From Acidobacteriota bacterium (GTDB lineage Bacteria; Acidobacteriota; Blastocatellia; RBC074), in the NCBI GenBank assembly GCA_018269055.1, contig JAFDVI010000020.1, forward strand, positions 124,001 through 188,000: DNA of 64,000 nt, written 5' to 3'. The notes under the pieces were generated by a model. The model had not been told where the DNA came from, ran no database searches, and worked only from the letters and a program-made list of their open reading frames with translations. This document shows, piece by piece, positions 18,401 through 27,621 of this stretch (position 1 is its first letter; each line of letters opens with the position of its first letter). The position numbers and the translations under genes were made by a program.

Positions 18401-19873
18401 TCAGAATTCATTGGGGCGCAATCGCAGATGGCCAAAGGTTGCGCCGCCGGGTGAAGAGCCGGAAAAGATGTACGGTTGATAGCCCGCTTCGCCCGCATAT
18501 CGTTCGGCGATGCGTACAATCGCTGGGGCGGCTTCACGACGACCAAACACAGCAACAGTTCCGCCGCTGCCTCCGCCCGTGATTTTGGCTCCGTAAATTC
18601 CTTCGGATGGACCGGCTTCGCGCGCCAGTTCAACCAAACGATCCGTAGCCGTCGAACCCAGCCCACAAGCCGAATAACTGGCGTGCGATTGATACATCAG
18701 CTCACCCAGGCATGCCAACCCGCGCTCGGCCAGTTGCCGTTCGGTGATGCGTGCGCTGAGCAATTCCGCAAACAACCGCACACGATGGTGTTCGTAAATC
18801 GGATGCCCCGTAGGAACGCGCACGGCATAGCTGCGGTCAGGTTCAACACGCGTGATGGCGTCAGTGGTTCCGCCGTAGCGAGCAAGGAACTCGGCTCCGC
18901 TGATTCGTTCGGGCAGTTTCTCAGCATACATTTGCTCAAATTGTGACGGCGTCAAATTGGACAGGTATCCCGACCAGCGCAAATCCACAATTTGAACGGG
19001 ATCGCCATCGGTCACAGGCAATCCGGCTAATTCCGCAATCATGCGATAGCCCATAAACGCGCCGACGCGCACCGAACCATAATCCGAACCGGTTACCGCG
19101 TGGCGAATGCCGGAATCAATGCCCCAAAAACTGATTTCGTCCGGAATGGAAACCGCCGATTGCAATTCCGCCGGTTGGCACAACAGCGCCAGCAATTGAT
19201 TCGTTTCGCCCCACACAGAAGTCATTTGATCCATCACGCCGCACGGCGCTCCGGCCACCAGGTTTTCGACTTTCTGGCATAACAACGCCGTTTCGCGCGG
19301 AGCCAGCGAAATGCCAAACGCGTTGGCCACGGCATTCATCGTGGCGACTTCCAGTGCGGCGGAAGAACTAACGCCTTTGCCCTGCGGCACGCGCGAAGCA
19401 ATCAACAGCCGCGCGCCTTCCGTGAATTGCGCGCCGCGTTCCCGCATCAATACCAGAAAGACTCCAGCGACGTACGCCGCCCAATGCTGCGCCGGGTCGC
19501 GTTTGAAATAGCTGCGCGCGGTTTCGTAAGAGATGGGTTCACCTGCGTGATCAAAATCCGCCAGCGGCATTTCAAAATGTAACGCTTCCGTTGAATCCTC
19601 AGACAAGCTAACGAGTTTCAACTGACGATCCGAAGCGCGCTGCAACGCAACAAAGGTCGCTTCACGAATCGGCATTTCCAGCACCAGCGAGCCGGAGTAA
19701 TCCGCAATGCCTCCCATTACATCCAACCGTCCCGGCGCGCGAGCGACAATTATTTCTCCCGCGGGATCAAACAATCCACGAGTCGCCGGATTCTGCTCAA
19801 CTGTGTTCAGCGTGTGCAGGAAAGCTTCGACATCAGGCAAACCCAACGTGGAACCGTGCGTTATTCGGAACAT
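18401..19873 (-). CDS. GHMP sugar-1-kinase resembling plant L-arabinokinase (ARA1); galactokinase superfamily
   Basis: A 490-residue cytoplasmic kinase. The sugar-binding motif reads [16 protein letters not shown] (residues 46-61) instead of the galactokinase GExxDYxGG form, and the ATP loop is [11 protein letters not shown]. Blocks [41 protein letters not shown] and [13 protein letters not shown] match what I recall of the kinase domain of Arabidopsis ARA1. Expected reaction: L-arabinose (or galactose) to the sugar 1-phosphate. ATG 19873 overlaps the galT end by 13 bases; a longer in-frame version would run through galT. Arabinofuranosidases nearby support arabinose. It is about 100 residues longer than bacterial GalK. 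Confidence 0.8.
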   Translation of the reverse strand: MFRITHGSTLGLPDVEAFLHTLNTVEQNPATRGLFDPAGEIIVARAPGRLDVMGGIADYSGSLVLEMPIREATFVALQRASDRQLKLVSLSEDSTEALHFEMPLADFDHAGEPISYETARSYFKRDPAQHWAAYVAGVFLVLMRERGAQFTEGARLLIASRVPQGKGVSSSAALEVATMNAVANAFGISLAPRETALLCQKVENLVAGAPCGVMDQMTSVWGETNQLLALLCQPAELQSAVSIPDEISFWGIDSGIRHAVTGSDYGSVRVGAFMGYRMIAELAGLPVTDGDPVQIVDLRWSGYLSNLTPSQFEQMYAEKLPERISGAEFLARYGGTTDAITRVEPDRSYAVRVPTGHPIYEHHRVRLFAELLSARITERQLAERGLACLGELMYQSHASYSACGLGSTATDRLVELAREAGPSEGIYGAKITGGGSGGTVAVFGRREAAPAIVRIAERYAGEAGYQPYIFSGSSPGGATFGHLRLRPNEF

Positions 19874-20892
19874 TGTTTGTAATGAACCTCCGATTGGGCG
19901 CGCAATTCGGCGGCTTTTTCTTCGGGCGCGGTATCGCTCAAAAAGTTGCCGCCCCCGATTTCCGGGCCAGCCAGGTATTTGAGCAAATTCGGACGCCGCA
20001 ACGGCGGATGAAATTCGATGTGAAAATGAAATCCGCGATAATCGCCGCCATCCGTGGGCGCCTGGTGCAGCGCCATTACGTACGGAAACGGCGTGCGCCA
20101 CAGATTGTCGAATTTCACCAGCAAGCATTTCAGCGCGGCGGCAAAATCGCCGAGTTCCGCGTCGCTCATCGTGGCCAGACTGGAATGCGTCTGTTTCGGC
20201 GCAACATAGGCTTCATAGGCGTAACGCGCAAAGTACGGCAAAAAGACAATGGCCAAATCGTTTTCAAAAATGATGCGGCGTCCGTCTTCGCGTTCGGCTT
20301 GCAGAATGTCCTGGAACAGCACCCGCCCGGTTTCAGCCAGATGCCGGGCGGAAACGCGGGCTTCGGTTTCGATGGTTTTGAACACAAAGTTGGTCGCGTA
20401 AATCTGGCAATGCGGATGCGGATTGGACACGCCAACCACTTCGCCTTTGTTTTCAAAAAACAGGATGTGATTGATTTCCGGGTGGCTGCCGAGTTCCAGA
20501 TATTGCTGTCGCCAGACGCGCAATAGATTGGCAATTTCGTTGACGCTGAGTTCCGTCAAAGTCAGGTTGTGTTTGGGGCTGTAACACACCACGCGCGCAA
20601 TTCCTGTTGCCGGTTTGTTGCGGTAAATGCCGGCGGGCGGCGTTAAAGGTTGCGGCGCGTCAAATCCCACGCAGGGGTGATCGTTGTCGAACACGAAAAT
20701 GTCTGTGTATTCATCGTTCCGTTTGCCGCTGACGCGCGCGTTTCCCGGACACAGATAACAATCCGGCACATATTCCGGAATTTCCGCCGCGGCATTTTCC
20801 ACCGTTTCGCCGCTCCAGGGACGGTTTTGCCTGTGAGCCGCGACAATGATCCATTCTTCGCGCAGCGGATGCCATCGTTCTTCCCAAACCAT
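19861..20892 (-). CDS. galT: Galactose-1-phosphate uridylyltransferase
   Basis: A 343-residue HIT-superfamily enzyme that swaps UMP between UDP-glucose and a hexose 1-phosphate. The active site HPHCQ (His159-Pro-His161-Cys-Gln163; His161 is the uridylylated residue) and a zinc pair Cys45/Cys48 are visible; HPHCQ rather than HPHGQ also occurs in animal GALT. The gene overlaps the downstream kinase start by 13 bases, implying joint function. If the kinase makes arabinose 1-phosphate, this enzyme could be the matching uridylyltransferase; plain galactose salvage is the alternative. A palindrome lies directly upstream. Confidence 0.92.
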   Translation of the reverse strand: MVWEERWHPLREEWIIVAAHRQNRPWSGETVENAAAEIPEYVPDCYLCPGNARVSGKRNDEYTDIFVFDNDHPCVGFDAPQPLTPPAGIYRNKPATGIARVVCYSPKHNLTLTELSVNEIANLLRVWRQQYLELGSHPEINHILFFENKGEVVGVSNPHPHCQIYATNFVFKTIETEARVSARHLAETGRVLFQDILQAEREDGRRIIFENDLAIVFLPYFARYAYEAYVAPKQTHSSLATMSDAELGDFAAALKCLLVKFDNLWRTPFPYVMALHQAPTDGGDYRGFHFHIEFHPPLRRPNLLKYLAGPEIGGGNFLSDTAPEEKAAELRAQSEVHYKQCSE

Positions 20893-20923
20893 AAAGCTCG
20901 TAGTTCCCTATCTTTTTCCTTTT

Positions 20924-21003
20924 CCACAAAGTCACACGAAGGTTCACGAAGATCGAAACGCTTCATTCTCGTCCTCGTCGTGATTCTTCGTGTGACTTCG
21001 TGG
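20924..21003. repeat. Intergenic imperfect inverted repeat with periodic arms
   Basis: The left arm 20924-20951 (CCACAAAG-TCACACGAAG-GTTCACGAAG) pairs with 20978-21003, about 23 of 26 positions. Each arm holds degenerate 8-10-base units. It resembles the element at 9-76 in composition and design and fills most of the galT/GH146-like gap. Confidence 0.7.
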
Positions 21004-21017
21004 GATAATTTCGTGCG

Positions 21018-23447
21018 TTAATTATCAGTGCGGACAACGCGAACGCCAAAAACCCCTGCGATTTCGTTGCCGCCGGTTGCCTGGAATCGTACTGTCACCT
21101 TTTGTTTGCCGTTCACAACCGCCGCCGGAATTGCGTACTCAACGTCGAAAAAGCTTTTGGTCGCGCTGCCGGGGCGATGGCGTTCGATGCGCTGTTGGCC
21201 GATGCGCGAGCCGTCCACCAGAATGTCAAACGTACGCGTCGCGCGCTCTTCGCCGTGATATGTCGCAATCAATTTCAGCGGATGCGCGGCGTCCACCGGC
21301 ACATCGTACGAAAACCATTTGCGCGCGCTGCGTCCAGGACGACCCGCAACGCGTTGCGGCGAAGACTCCTCGCCTTGCTGGTTGAAATCCCGCTCGAAGT
21401 AGACTTCGCCCGGTTCGACGTAAGCGATGGTCGCGGCTTCAAGCTTGCGCTGGTGTTCCTGTTCGGCCAGCAAGGCAGCGGCTCTCTTCTCCCATTCCGC
21501 AGGCGTGAACAAATCGAAATAAATCGAATAGGTGCGGCGATGCAACCGATAAAACGGCGTCAGTTCGACAGTTTGCCCTGGCGCGGAGTTCGTTACGCGA
21601 CCTATGCTGTTGGTGCGAAATACGCCGGGTTTATCCGTCGCCGCTTTGATCCAGGCGGACAAGGATGATTCCGCCGTGACAAAGGAAGGAATGCTGATGG
21701 TTTGCCCACCGGTTTGTCCGTCAGTTCGTCCACGACGGCGTTCGCGTTCCGGCCCTAAATCCGCAGCCAGCACCAACGGGCCCCACAGAATCGCCGTGAC
21801 GTGCGGATTGTCGGGCAGCGGTTCCAATCGCAAGGTTTTGGGCAGCGTCAAGGTGACCGCGTCGCCGCTTTTCCATTTGCGTTTGAGTTCGACATACGTC
21901 CCCGGTGCAGAGACTTGTTTGGCTGTCTGGCCGTTGACTTTGACGGTGAAGCCTTCGCCCGCCCATGAAGGCCTGCGCAATGCAAGCGTGAATTGTTTTG
22001 CTGCTGCGAGCGTGAATTTCAGGGTTGCTGTTTCGCCTTCGGGAAAGTTGGTGTCCATCGTCAGGGTTGCGCCAGCGGTTTCCCAAGTTGCCGTCGAAGG
22101 CGCGTACAAATTCACCCATAACTTATCGCCATCGGTTTTGCTGAACGATTCGTAATACAACCCTTCGCCGTGCAGCGCGTGGCTTTCCATTCCCGACCCG
22201 ACGCAGCAGGTGAAATCGCGGAACATATCCTGGTATTCGTGCTGTACGCCGCGTCCGACCGGAACCATGTAACACGTGCGTCCATCCTGATCGTCCATCG
22301 AACCTAGAATGTGGTTGAACAACGCGCGTTCATGAAATTCGGCGTACTCCATATCGGGATGAAGCGCGAACAATTTTCGCGTCATCTTGATCATATTGTA
22401 CACGTTGCAGGTTTCCGCCGTTCGCCCGTCAATCCGTTCGCTGAGTTCATCCGGCGGGCCGAAGTATTCGTCTTTGCCGTGGCCTCCGGTGGCGAAACTG
22501 TGATGTTTGACGACCGTTTCCCAGAAAAACTGTGCGGCATCGCCATCGGCTTTGTCGCCCGTGTAGGCATATCGCACCAGCGAACCTTGAATCTTGGGAA
22601 CCTGCGTGTTGCCGTGCAGGTACGGCAGAACGTCCTGATGATTCGCCAGCGGATCGAGCACTGCGCGATGATCGAACCGATGCGACAACACCAGCCAGCG
22701 TTTGTCACCCGTGTCGGCGTATAAATCGGCCAACACTTCAGGCATGCCGCCGAATTCCGTGTTGAGCATTTTCTGGGTTTGCGCATCGTCGAGTTTTGCC
22801 AGAACGTTTTCCGCCCAAGCCGCGAATTTGGTTTCCAGTTCCAGCGCCGTGCGATTGTCCGCGTACCGATAGGCATCGCGCAATCCGGCAAAGGTTTTGT
22901 GCAGCACGTACCACGGCGACCACAAACCATTCAGGTCAAAGGCCGCTGAGCGAATGTTTCCTTTGGCGACTTCGTCGAACTGTTCGCGTCCGTTTGCCAG
23001 CGCGCCCAGGTACCCGTCGCCATATTTGTCCTGCACTTCTTGCAATTCGCGGACGATGTAATCCACGCGCTCTTTGAACCGCGCGTCGCCCGTTGCGGCA
23101 TACATCATGCTCACGCCGGACAGGTAATGGCCACAGATGTGGCCGGTCAGATTTTTCCCGTCGCCATCCCATCCGCCGTAGGCTTGCGCTTTCGGTTCCA
23201 GCCCGGCGCGTTTGCGATAAAACGCCAGCATCCGATCCGGTTCGAGTTTGAGCAGATATTCGGCGTCCAAATCCTGCGCGTGTTTGAGCGGCACTCCCGT
23301 CAACCGCACGGCGGAAAGCGGCAGCGGACGCGCAACATCAGGAACGGCAGGGGAAATCGCCAGCTTGCGTTGCTGTGCTTGAGCGAACGATGCGATGAGT
23401 AAGCTTGCAAAGGCGATTGAAAAGAGCACCTTTCTGGTTGGCGGCAT
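21018..23447 (-). CDS. GH127/GH146-type beta-L-arabinofuranosidase
   Basis: An 809-residue exported enzyme with signal peptide (cleavage near ASFAQAQQ). The DUF1680 barrel includes the signature GGWDGDGKNLTGHICGHYLSG region (start about residue 90), the Glu-x-Cys motif (AETCN) and the Cys-Cys pair in TCCVGSGMESH. The architecture is closer to GH146-like members than to the first GH127 at 4391. A C-terminal domain of roughly 110 residues may bind sugar. ATG 23447 is preferred to a TTG four codons upstream because GGAG lies at correct spacing. Expected role: removing arabinofuranose from pectic arabinan. Confidence 0.88.
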   Translation of the reverse strand: MPPTRKVLFSIAFASLLIASFAQAQQRKLAISPAVPDVARPLPLSAVRLTGVPLKHAQDLDAEYLLKLEPDRMLAFYRKRAGLEPKAQAYGGWDGDGKNLTGHICGHYLSGVSMMYAATGDARFKERVDYIVRELQEVQDKYGDGYLGALANGREQFDEVAKGNIRSAAFDLNGLWSPWYVLHKTFAGLRDAYRYADNRTALELETKFAAWAENVLAKLDDAQTQKMLNTEFGGMPEVLADLYADTGDKRWLVLSHRFDHRAVLDPLANHQDVLPYLHGNTQVPKIQGSLVRYAYTGDKADGDAAQFFWETVVKHHSFATGGHGKDEYFGPPDELSERIDGRTAETCNVYNMIKMTRKLFALHPDMEYAEFHERALFNHILGSMDDQDGRTCYMVPVGRGVQHEYQDMFRDFTCCVGSGMESHALHGEGLYYESFSKTDGDKLWVNLYAPSTATWETAGATLTMDTNFPEGETATLKFTLAAAKQFTLALRRPSWAGEGFTVKVNGQTAKQVSAPGTYVELKRKWKSGDAVTLTLPKTLRLEPLPDNPHVTAILWGPLVLAADLGPERERRRGRTDGQTGGQTISIPSFVTAESSLSAWIKAATDKPGVFRTNSIGRVTNSAPGQTVELTPFYRLHRRTYSIYFDLFTPAEWEKRAAALLAEQEHQRKLEAATIAYVEPGEVYFERDFNQQGEESSPQRVAGRPGRSARKWFSYDVPVDAAHPLKLIATYHGEERATRTFDILVDGSRIGQQRIERHRPGSATKSFFDVEYAIPAAVVNGKQKVTVRFQATGGNEIAGVFGVRVVRTDN

Positions 23448-23480
23448 AAAGAACTCCAAGGAATCCCGAAATCAATAAGG

Positions 23481-24665
23481 CTACGGTTTATCGGGCGCAA
23501 TGTAATGCGTCGTGACCAGATCGTAATGGCTTTTGTACAACCCTTCATCAGAATCTTTCAGGAAGACGGCCATGTACTGCAGCAACGTGGCGGCGCGATG
23601 GCCGGGCAACGAAGCCGGATGTTGAAAGCGCCCCGAAGCCGAACGGATGAACAAGCTTTTGTCGGTCAGCGGCAGTTTGCGAACGTTCGCCACCCATTTG
23701 TCGAAAATGCCATCCTGAAACAGATACTGTTCGACGTTCGACAGATAATAGGCCGTCACCGCGAAATTGTTTTTCTTCAAATACTCTGCAATCGCGCCCA
23801 AAGCTTTTGGCCCGGCAAAATTGCCGACCACCGGAATGATCATGTTTTTACGATGCATATCACGTACAAATTCAAAATCTTCGTTGCCGGCCAGGAAGTT
23901 TCCCGTTTTGCCATTCAAATCAGTTTGCGCAATCAAGTCTTTCAGAACGGGAAAACCACCTCGGAAGCCTCCACCGCCGGGAAACCCTCCACCGGGAGGC
24001 GGGCCACCAAAGCCGCCGGAATTGCCGCTGCGGTAACTGATTTGCAGCCCGTCATCGCGAAACATGCTGTACACATATTCCAAACCTTTCTGGTCGCTTT
24101 CCGACAGCGGAAATTGAAAGTCTTCCTGAATGGTTTTGCGAATGGCGACGAGGTTTGCGGCATAAGCTTTTTCATCGGCTGGCCGTTCGCTGAAATACGC
24201 CAGAATCTCGTTGAGCGAAGAATTCGGCGTCACCGCTTTTTCTTTGGGCAGCGGGCGGCTGAGCAGCAACGCCAGAAACTGCACGCGGTCGTTCGCGCGT
24301 TGAAAGATGGCCTTGTACATCAAATGCTGCAACACAGCCTGGCGGCGAATGTCCATGATGAACGCAATGCGCGGGCGGATTTTGGCGATGTAGGTGAAAT
24401 TCTGCTCCGGCCCCACGCCTAAATACGCTCCGCCGGTCGCGCCAAGCTGTTTGAGTTTATCCACGACAGTCAGATAGGCCGTTTCGTTCGAGGTAAAATT
24501 GTCGGAGCGGAAAAAGCCGCCGTCTTCTGACAGTTCGCGGCTCAGGCGCGAAAACTCAGCGGCGGTCAAACTTTCCGGCTGTTTGACGGTTTGCGTGGCA
24601 GGCGTTTGTGCCAAGCTGAGCGTCGGCAGCAACAACGCCAACAGCAAAAATAGTTTCAAAAACAT
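23481..24665 (-). CDS. Conserved exported protein, LIC_10091-like
   Basis: A 394-residue protein with a Sec signal peptide (MFLKLFLLLALLLPTLSLAQ). The blocks SNETAYL, GGAYLGVGPEQNFTYIAKIRP and FIMDIRRQAVLQHLMYKAIF match, as I recall, the LIC_10091 family, which has a Rossmann/methyltransferase-like look but no proven activity. A glycine/proline-rich loop (GGFGGPPPGGGFPGGGG) splits the middle. ATG 24665 is preferred because the upstream in-frame extension is hairpin-cluster DNA; the GAGG before the ATG lies in the first hairpin. The function is unknown. Confidence 0.7.
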   Translation of the reverse strand: MFLKLFLLLALLLPTLSLAQTPATQTVKQPESLTAAEFSRLSRELSEDGGFFRSDNFTSNETAYLTVVDKLKQLGATGGAYLGVGPEQNFTYIAKIRPRIAFIMDIRRQAVLQHLMYKAIFQRANDRVQFLALLLSRPLPKEKAVTPNSSLNEILAYFSERPADEKAYAANLVAIRKTIQEDFQFPLSESDQKGLEYVYSMFRDDGLQISYRSGNSGGFGGPPPGGGFPGGGGFRGGFPVLKDLIAQTDLNGKTGNFLAGNEDFEFVRDMHRKNMIIPVVGNFAGPKALGAIAEYLKKNNFAVTAYYLSNVEQYLFQDGIFDKWVANVRKLPLTDKSLFIRSASGRFQHPASLPGHRAATLLQYMAVFLKDSDEGLYKSHYDLVTTHYIAPDKP

Positions 24666-24670
24666 CTCAG

Positions 24671-24852
24671 CCTCAAAGGGGCGAAATAAAATAACCTGGT
24701 GCATCGCACCAGGTAAGCGTTGCTGAAAATCCCGAGGCCCTGAAAGGGCGAAATGGATCATTCTGTTATTTCGCCCCGTTGGGGCTTGCATATTCTTTTG
24801 GCCTGTTTCCCAGTGCGTTGCACTGGGCTGTCGCATCTCGCCCCTTTGGAGC
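24671..24852. repeat. Multi-hairpin palindrome cluster, copy 2
   Basis: The order of hairpins is CCTC/GGGGCG (24671-24683), cctggtgcatcgcaccagg (24695-24713), GCCCT/AGGGC (24737-24749), GCCCC/GGGGC (24773-24785), cccagtgcgttgcactggg (24809-24827) and GCCCC/GGAGC (24840-24852). The two 19-base hairpins keep the GCATCGC and GCGTTGC loops of copy 1 and the same + strand order, while the first stem has a compensatory C-to-T/G-to-A pair change. It lies between two minus-strand genes. Confidence 0.8.
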
Positions 24853-24900
24853 AGAGCAGTTGCGCATTTTGTCATCGCTACTTCCTCACTCAATGTTCAA

Positions 24901-27057
24901 TTATGCAGTCAATCCATTCGGCGCCATCGGCAACGAACGCAGCCGCTGCCCCGTCGCCATGAAAACCGCTCCGCTGATGGCCGGTGCCAGCGCCACAATT
25001 GGGCATTCGCCCGCGCCTGCCGAAGGCAAATCTTTGCGATCCAGCAGCACGGTTTCCAGTTTTGGCAGGTCGCTGAATCGCGGCACGCGATACCGCGAAA
25101 AGCGCGGATTCAAGACTTTGCCGTCGGCGAAATCAATCGCTTCGAACAGCGCGCCGCCGATGCCTTGAATGATCGAACCTTCAACCTGATGTTTCAGCCC
25201 ATCGGGGTTGATAATCGTCCCACATTCAAACGCCGTCACCACGCGAACCAATTTCACCTTTCCATTGGTGACAACGACTTCGACGCAATTGGCGACGTAA
25301 CCTGCTTTCTCAAACCCGCCCGCGATGCCAAATCCGTGACCCGCCGCCGGTTTGGATTTGCCCCAACCAAAGGTTTTCGCCGCCGCTTCCAGCACGGCGC
25401 GCAGTCGTTCGTCTTTCAAATTGCGCAACCGGAATTCCAGCGGATCGAGTTTCAATTGTTCGGCTAATTCGTCCAGATGCACTTCGCGGGCAAAGTGATT
25501 TGCCGTTGAAGCCAGCGCCCGATACGATCCTTGACGCAGCGGCGAATGCACATTGTGAAACTCCACTTTCTGATTCGGAATGTCGTACACGGGACGAATG
25601 CCCGCCGTACCAGAGTTGTAATTGTGAAATTCCCACGCGGTCAGTTTGCCGTCTTTGTCTGCGCCGCTGGTGATTTCGATCAAACCGGCAGGACGAAAAT
25701 ACGCCCAGGCAAATTCTTCTTCGCGCGTCCACACCAGCTTGACCGGCTTGCCTGCGGCTTTGGCCAATCGCGCGGCTTCGACCGCTGCCTCGCCAGAGTG
25801 TTTGCCGCCGTACCCGGAACCGGTGTCGGGCATGATCACGCGGATGCGCTCTTCCGGGATGTGAAAAGCGTTGGCCAATTCGCTGCGCACGCCGAATGGT
25901 CGCTGCGTTCCCGTCCACACGGTCAGCTTGTCGCCTTGCCATTCGGCGACGGCTGCGCGCGGTTCCAGCGGGGCGTGCGCAATGTAAGCAACGGTGTACC
26001 GCTGTTCCAGTTTGTGCTGCGCCGCTGCCAAACCGTCAGCCATCGAACCGCGCACGTTGTTGCCGCCTCCGCCTGATGACTGGCTTACGTTTTGTTTGAA
26101 GTAATCGAAGATTTCCTTGGCCGACGGTTGCGGCGTCGTTTTCCATTCGGCGCGCAACGCTTCCAGCGCGCGTTTGGCCATTTGTGCGCTCGGCGCAGTC
26201 ACGCCGACGAAATCTCCGTCGCGCACCACGGTCACGCCCGGTATACTTTCCGTTGCTTTTGCGTCGAGCGAAACAAGCGTTGCGCCGTTGGCAATCGGAC
26301 GCAGCACTTTGCCAAACAGCATCTCCGGTCGTTTGATGTCTGATGTGTAGCGATGTTTGCCGGTGACAATGTCGCGGGCATTGACACGATGAATCGGTTG
26401 CCCAGCGACCTTCCACTGTTCGCGTGCGGTGAGCGGCACGTTGTCGGCGATGGCTTTCATCAGTTTCTGCCCTTTGGTCAATTGGCCGTAACTGATATTG
26501 CGTTTGGTCGCCGGATTCGTGATTTTGCCGTCTGCGGCAACCAACGCGCTGCGGTCGGCTTTGAGCGATTCGGCAGCCAAATCCAGCAAGGCTTCGCGCG
26601 CAGCAGCAGCGGCTCGGCGCAATCGCGGATTCATGCTGGGCGTTGTCTGGCTGCCAAAGGTTCCGGCGTCATACGGCGTCAAATCCGTATCGCCCATCAC
26701 CATCTGAATGGCGTTGATTGGCACGCGCAACTCTTCGGCAACGATTTGCGCCAGCGACGTGCGAATGCCCTGCCCAACTTCGACTTTGCCGGTGTAAACT
26801 GTGACCGCGCCGGTTTCGCCCACGTGCAACCACGCGCCGATTTCCTGCGGCTGAGAACTGCCGCCGCGCCTCCGACCGCCGCCGGATTCCTGCTGCGCTT
26901 CGGCTTCGCTGAACGCAAACACAATCAATACACCGCACCCAAGAGCTTTGAAAAAATCGCGGCGAGGCAATTCAAACTGATAAGCAGGCGCAGCCATCAA
27001 CTCATAACGCTCTGGCTCAATTTCGTATTCCGCCAGTTCATTCAACCTGTCGTTCAT
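24901..27057 (-). CDS. Molybdopterin-binding subunit of a xanthine dehydrogenase-family aldehyde/isoquinoline oxidoreductase
   Basis: A 718-residue large subunit of the single-chain type found in isoquinoline 1-oxidoreductase (IorB-like). A Tat-like leader (LPRRDFFKALGCG then a hydrophobic stretch) is at about residues 30-60. The molybdenum-cofactor domains follow, with the catalytic Glu in the AGAGECP block near the C-terminus and YGGKHSGEA in the middle. The ATG at 27057 overlaps the small-subunit stop (ATGA), so the genes are coupled. The substrate is unknown; oxidation of an aldehyde or N-heterocycle at the cell envelope is likely. Confidence 0.9.
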   Translation of the reverse strand: MNDRLNELAEYEIEPERYELMAAPAYQFELPRRDFFKALGCGVLIVFAFSEAEAQQESGGGRRRGGSSQPQEIGAWLHVGETGAVTVYTGKVEVGQGIRTSLAQIVAEELRVPINAIQMVMGDTDLTPYDAGTFGSQTTPSMNPRLRRAAAAAREALLDLAAESLKADRSALVAADGKITNPATKRNISYGQLTKGQKLMKAIADNVPLTAREQWKVAGQPIHRVNARDIVTGKHRYTSDIKRPEMLFGKVLRPIANGATLVSLDAKATESIPGVTVVRDGDFVGVTAPSAQMAKRALEALRAEWKTTPQPSAKEIFDYFKQNVSQSSGGGGNNVRGSMADGLAAAQHKLEQRYTVAYIAHAPLEPRAAVAEWQGDKLTVWTGTQRPFGVRSELANAFHIPEERIRVIMPDTGSGYGGKHSGEAAVEAARLAKAAGKPVKLVWTREEEFAWAYFRPAGLIEITSGADKDGKLTAWEFHNYNSGTAGIRPVYDIPNQKVEFHNVHSPLRQGSYRALASTANHFAREVHLDELAEQLKLDPLEFRLRNLKDERLRAVLEAAAKTFGWGKSKPAAGHGFGIAGGFEKAGYVANCVEVVVTNGKVKLVRVVTAFECGTIINPDGLKHQVEGSIIQGIGGALFEAIDFADGKVLNPRFSRYRVPRFSDLPKLETVLLDRKDLPSAGAGECPIVALAPAISGAVFMATGQRLRSLPMAPNGLTA

Positions 27058-27539
27058 TGCGCACCACCTTTCTGCGCGGTTTCGCGGCTGGCAGCGCGCC
27101 GCACCGCTGCCAGGATTCGCGGATGACTGCCGCAACGGCAGATGTTTCCTTCCATCGCGTGCAGAATTTCGGCTTCGGTCGGTTGCGGATTCTTTTTGAG
27201 CAACCCCGCGCCGGTCATCAGCATGCCGGAAATGCAATAGCCGCATTGCATGGCGTCTTCGTCCAAAAAAGCTTGCTGCAACGGATGCAGCCGCCCACTT
27301 TGTTCCAAGCCTTCAATGGTCGTGATTTGTTTTCCGGCGACCAGACCGACTTCCGTCAAACATGAACGCGCCGCCTGGCCGTCAATCAACACAGTGCAAG
27401 CGCCACATTGTCCTTCGCCACAACCGTATTTCGTGCCGGTCAAATCCAGATCGTCGCGCAGCACACTGAGCAAGCTGCGGTCTGTATCCGTCACCACGCG
27501 ATGCCGGGTTCCGTTGATGCGTAGCTCAATCGTTTTCAT
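27054..27539 (-). CDS. [2Fe-2S] ferredoxin-like small subunit of the molybdenum hydroxylase
   Basis: A 161-residue electron-transfer subunit (IorA-like). The plant-type cluster motif GCGEGQCGACTV plus a later Cys, and the second cluster motif QCGYC...NICRCG, are intact. It passes electrons from the molybdenum subunit encoded directly downstream with a 4-base overlap. AAAGGA precedes the ATG. No FAD subunit or molybdenum insertion chaperone (XdhC/CoxI) is next to it, as is common for IorAB-type enzymes that use a cytochrome acceptor. Confidence 0.92.
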   Translation of the reverse strand: MKTIELRINGTRHRVVTDTDRSLLSVLRDDLDLTGTKYGCGEGQCGACTVLIDGQAARSCLTEVGLVAGKQITTIEGLEQSGRLHPLQQAFLDEDAMQCGYCISGMLMTGAGLLKKNPQPTEAEILHAMEGNICRCGSHPRILAAVRRAASRETAQKGGAQ

Positions 27540-27621
27540 AGGCGTTCCTTTCTCGAAGGGGTGTGTTTATGAAGACTCCGACAGTTCAGTCGCGGTTACA
27601 TTCCCATCGGGCGGCGAGGGA

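Noticed and set aside
19874-20128. 85-residue upstream extension of the ARA1-like kinase reading frame
   Set aside because: It lies wholly inside galT in another frame and reads as Arg/Ser-rich noise; the ATG at 19873 matches the kinase N-terminus.
24671-24852. Insertion sequence
   Set aside because: No transposase frame, terminal repeat pair or target duplication was found.
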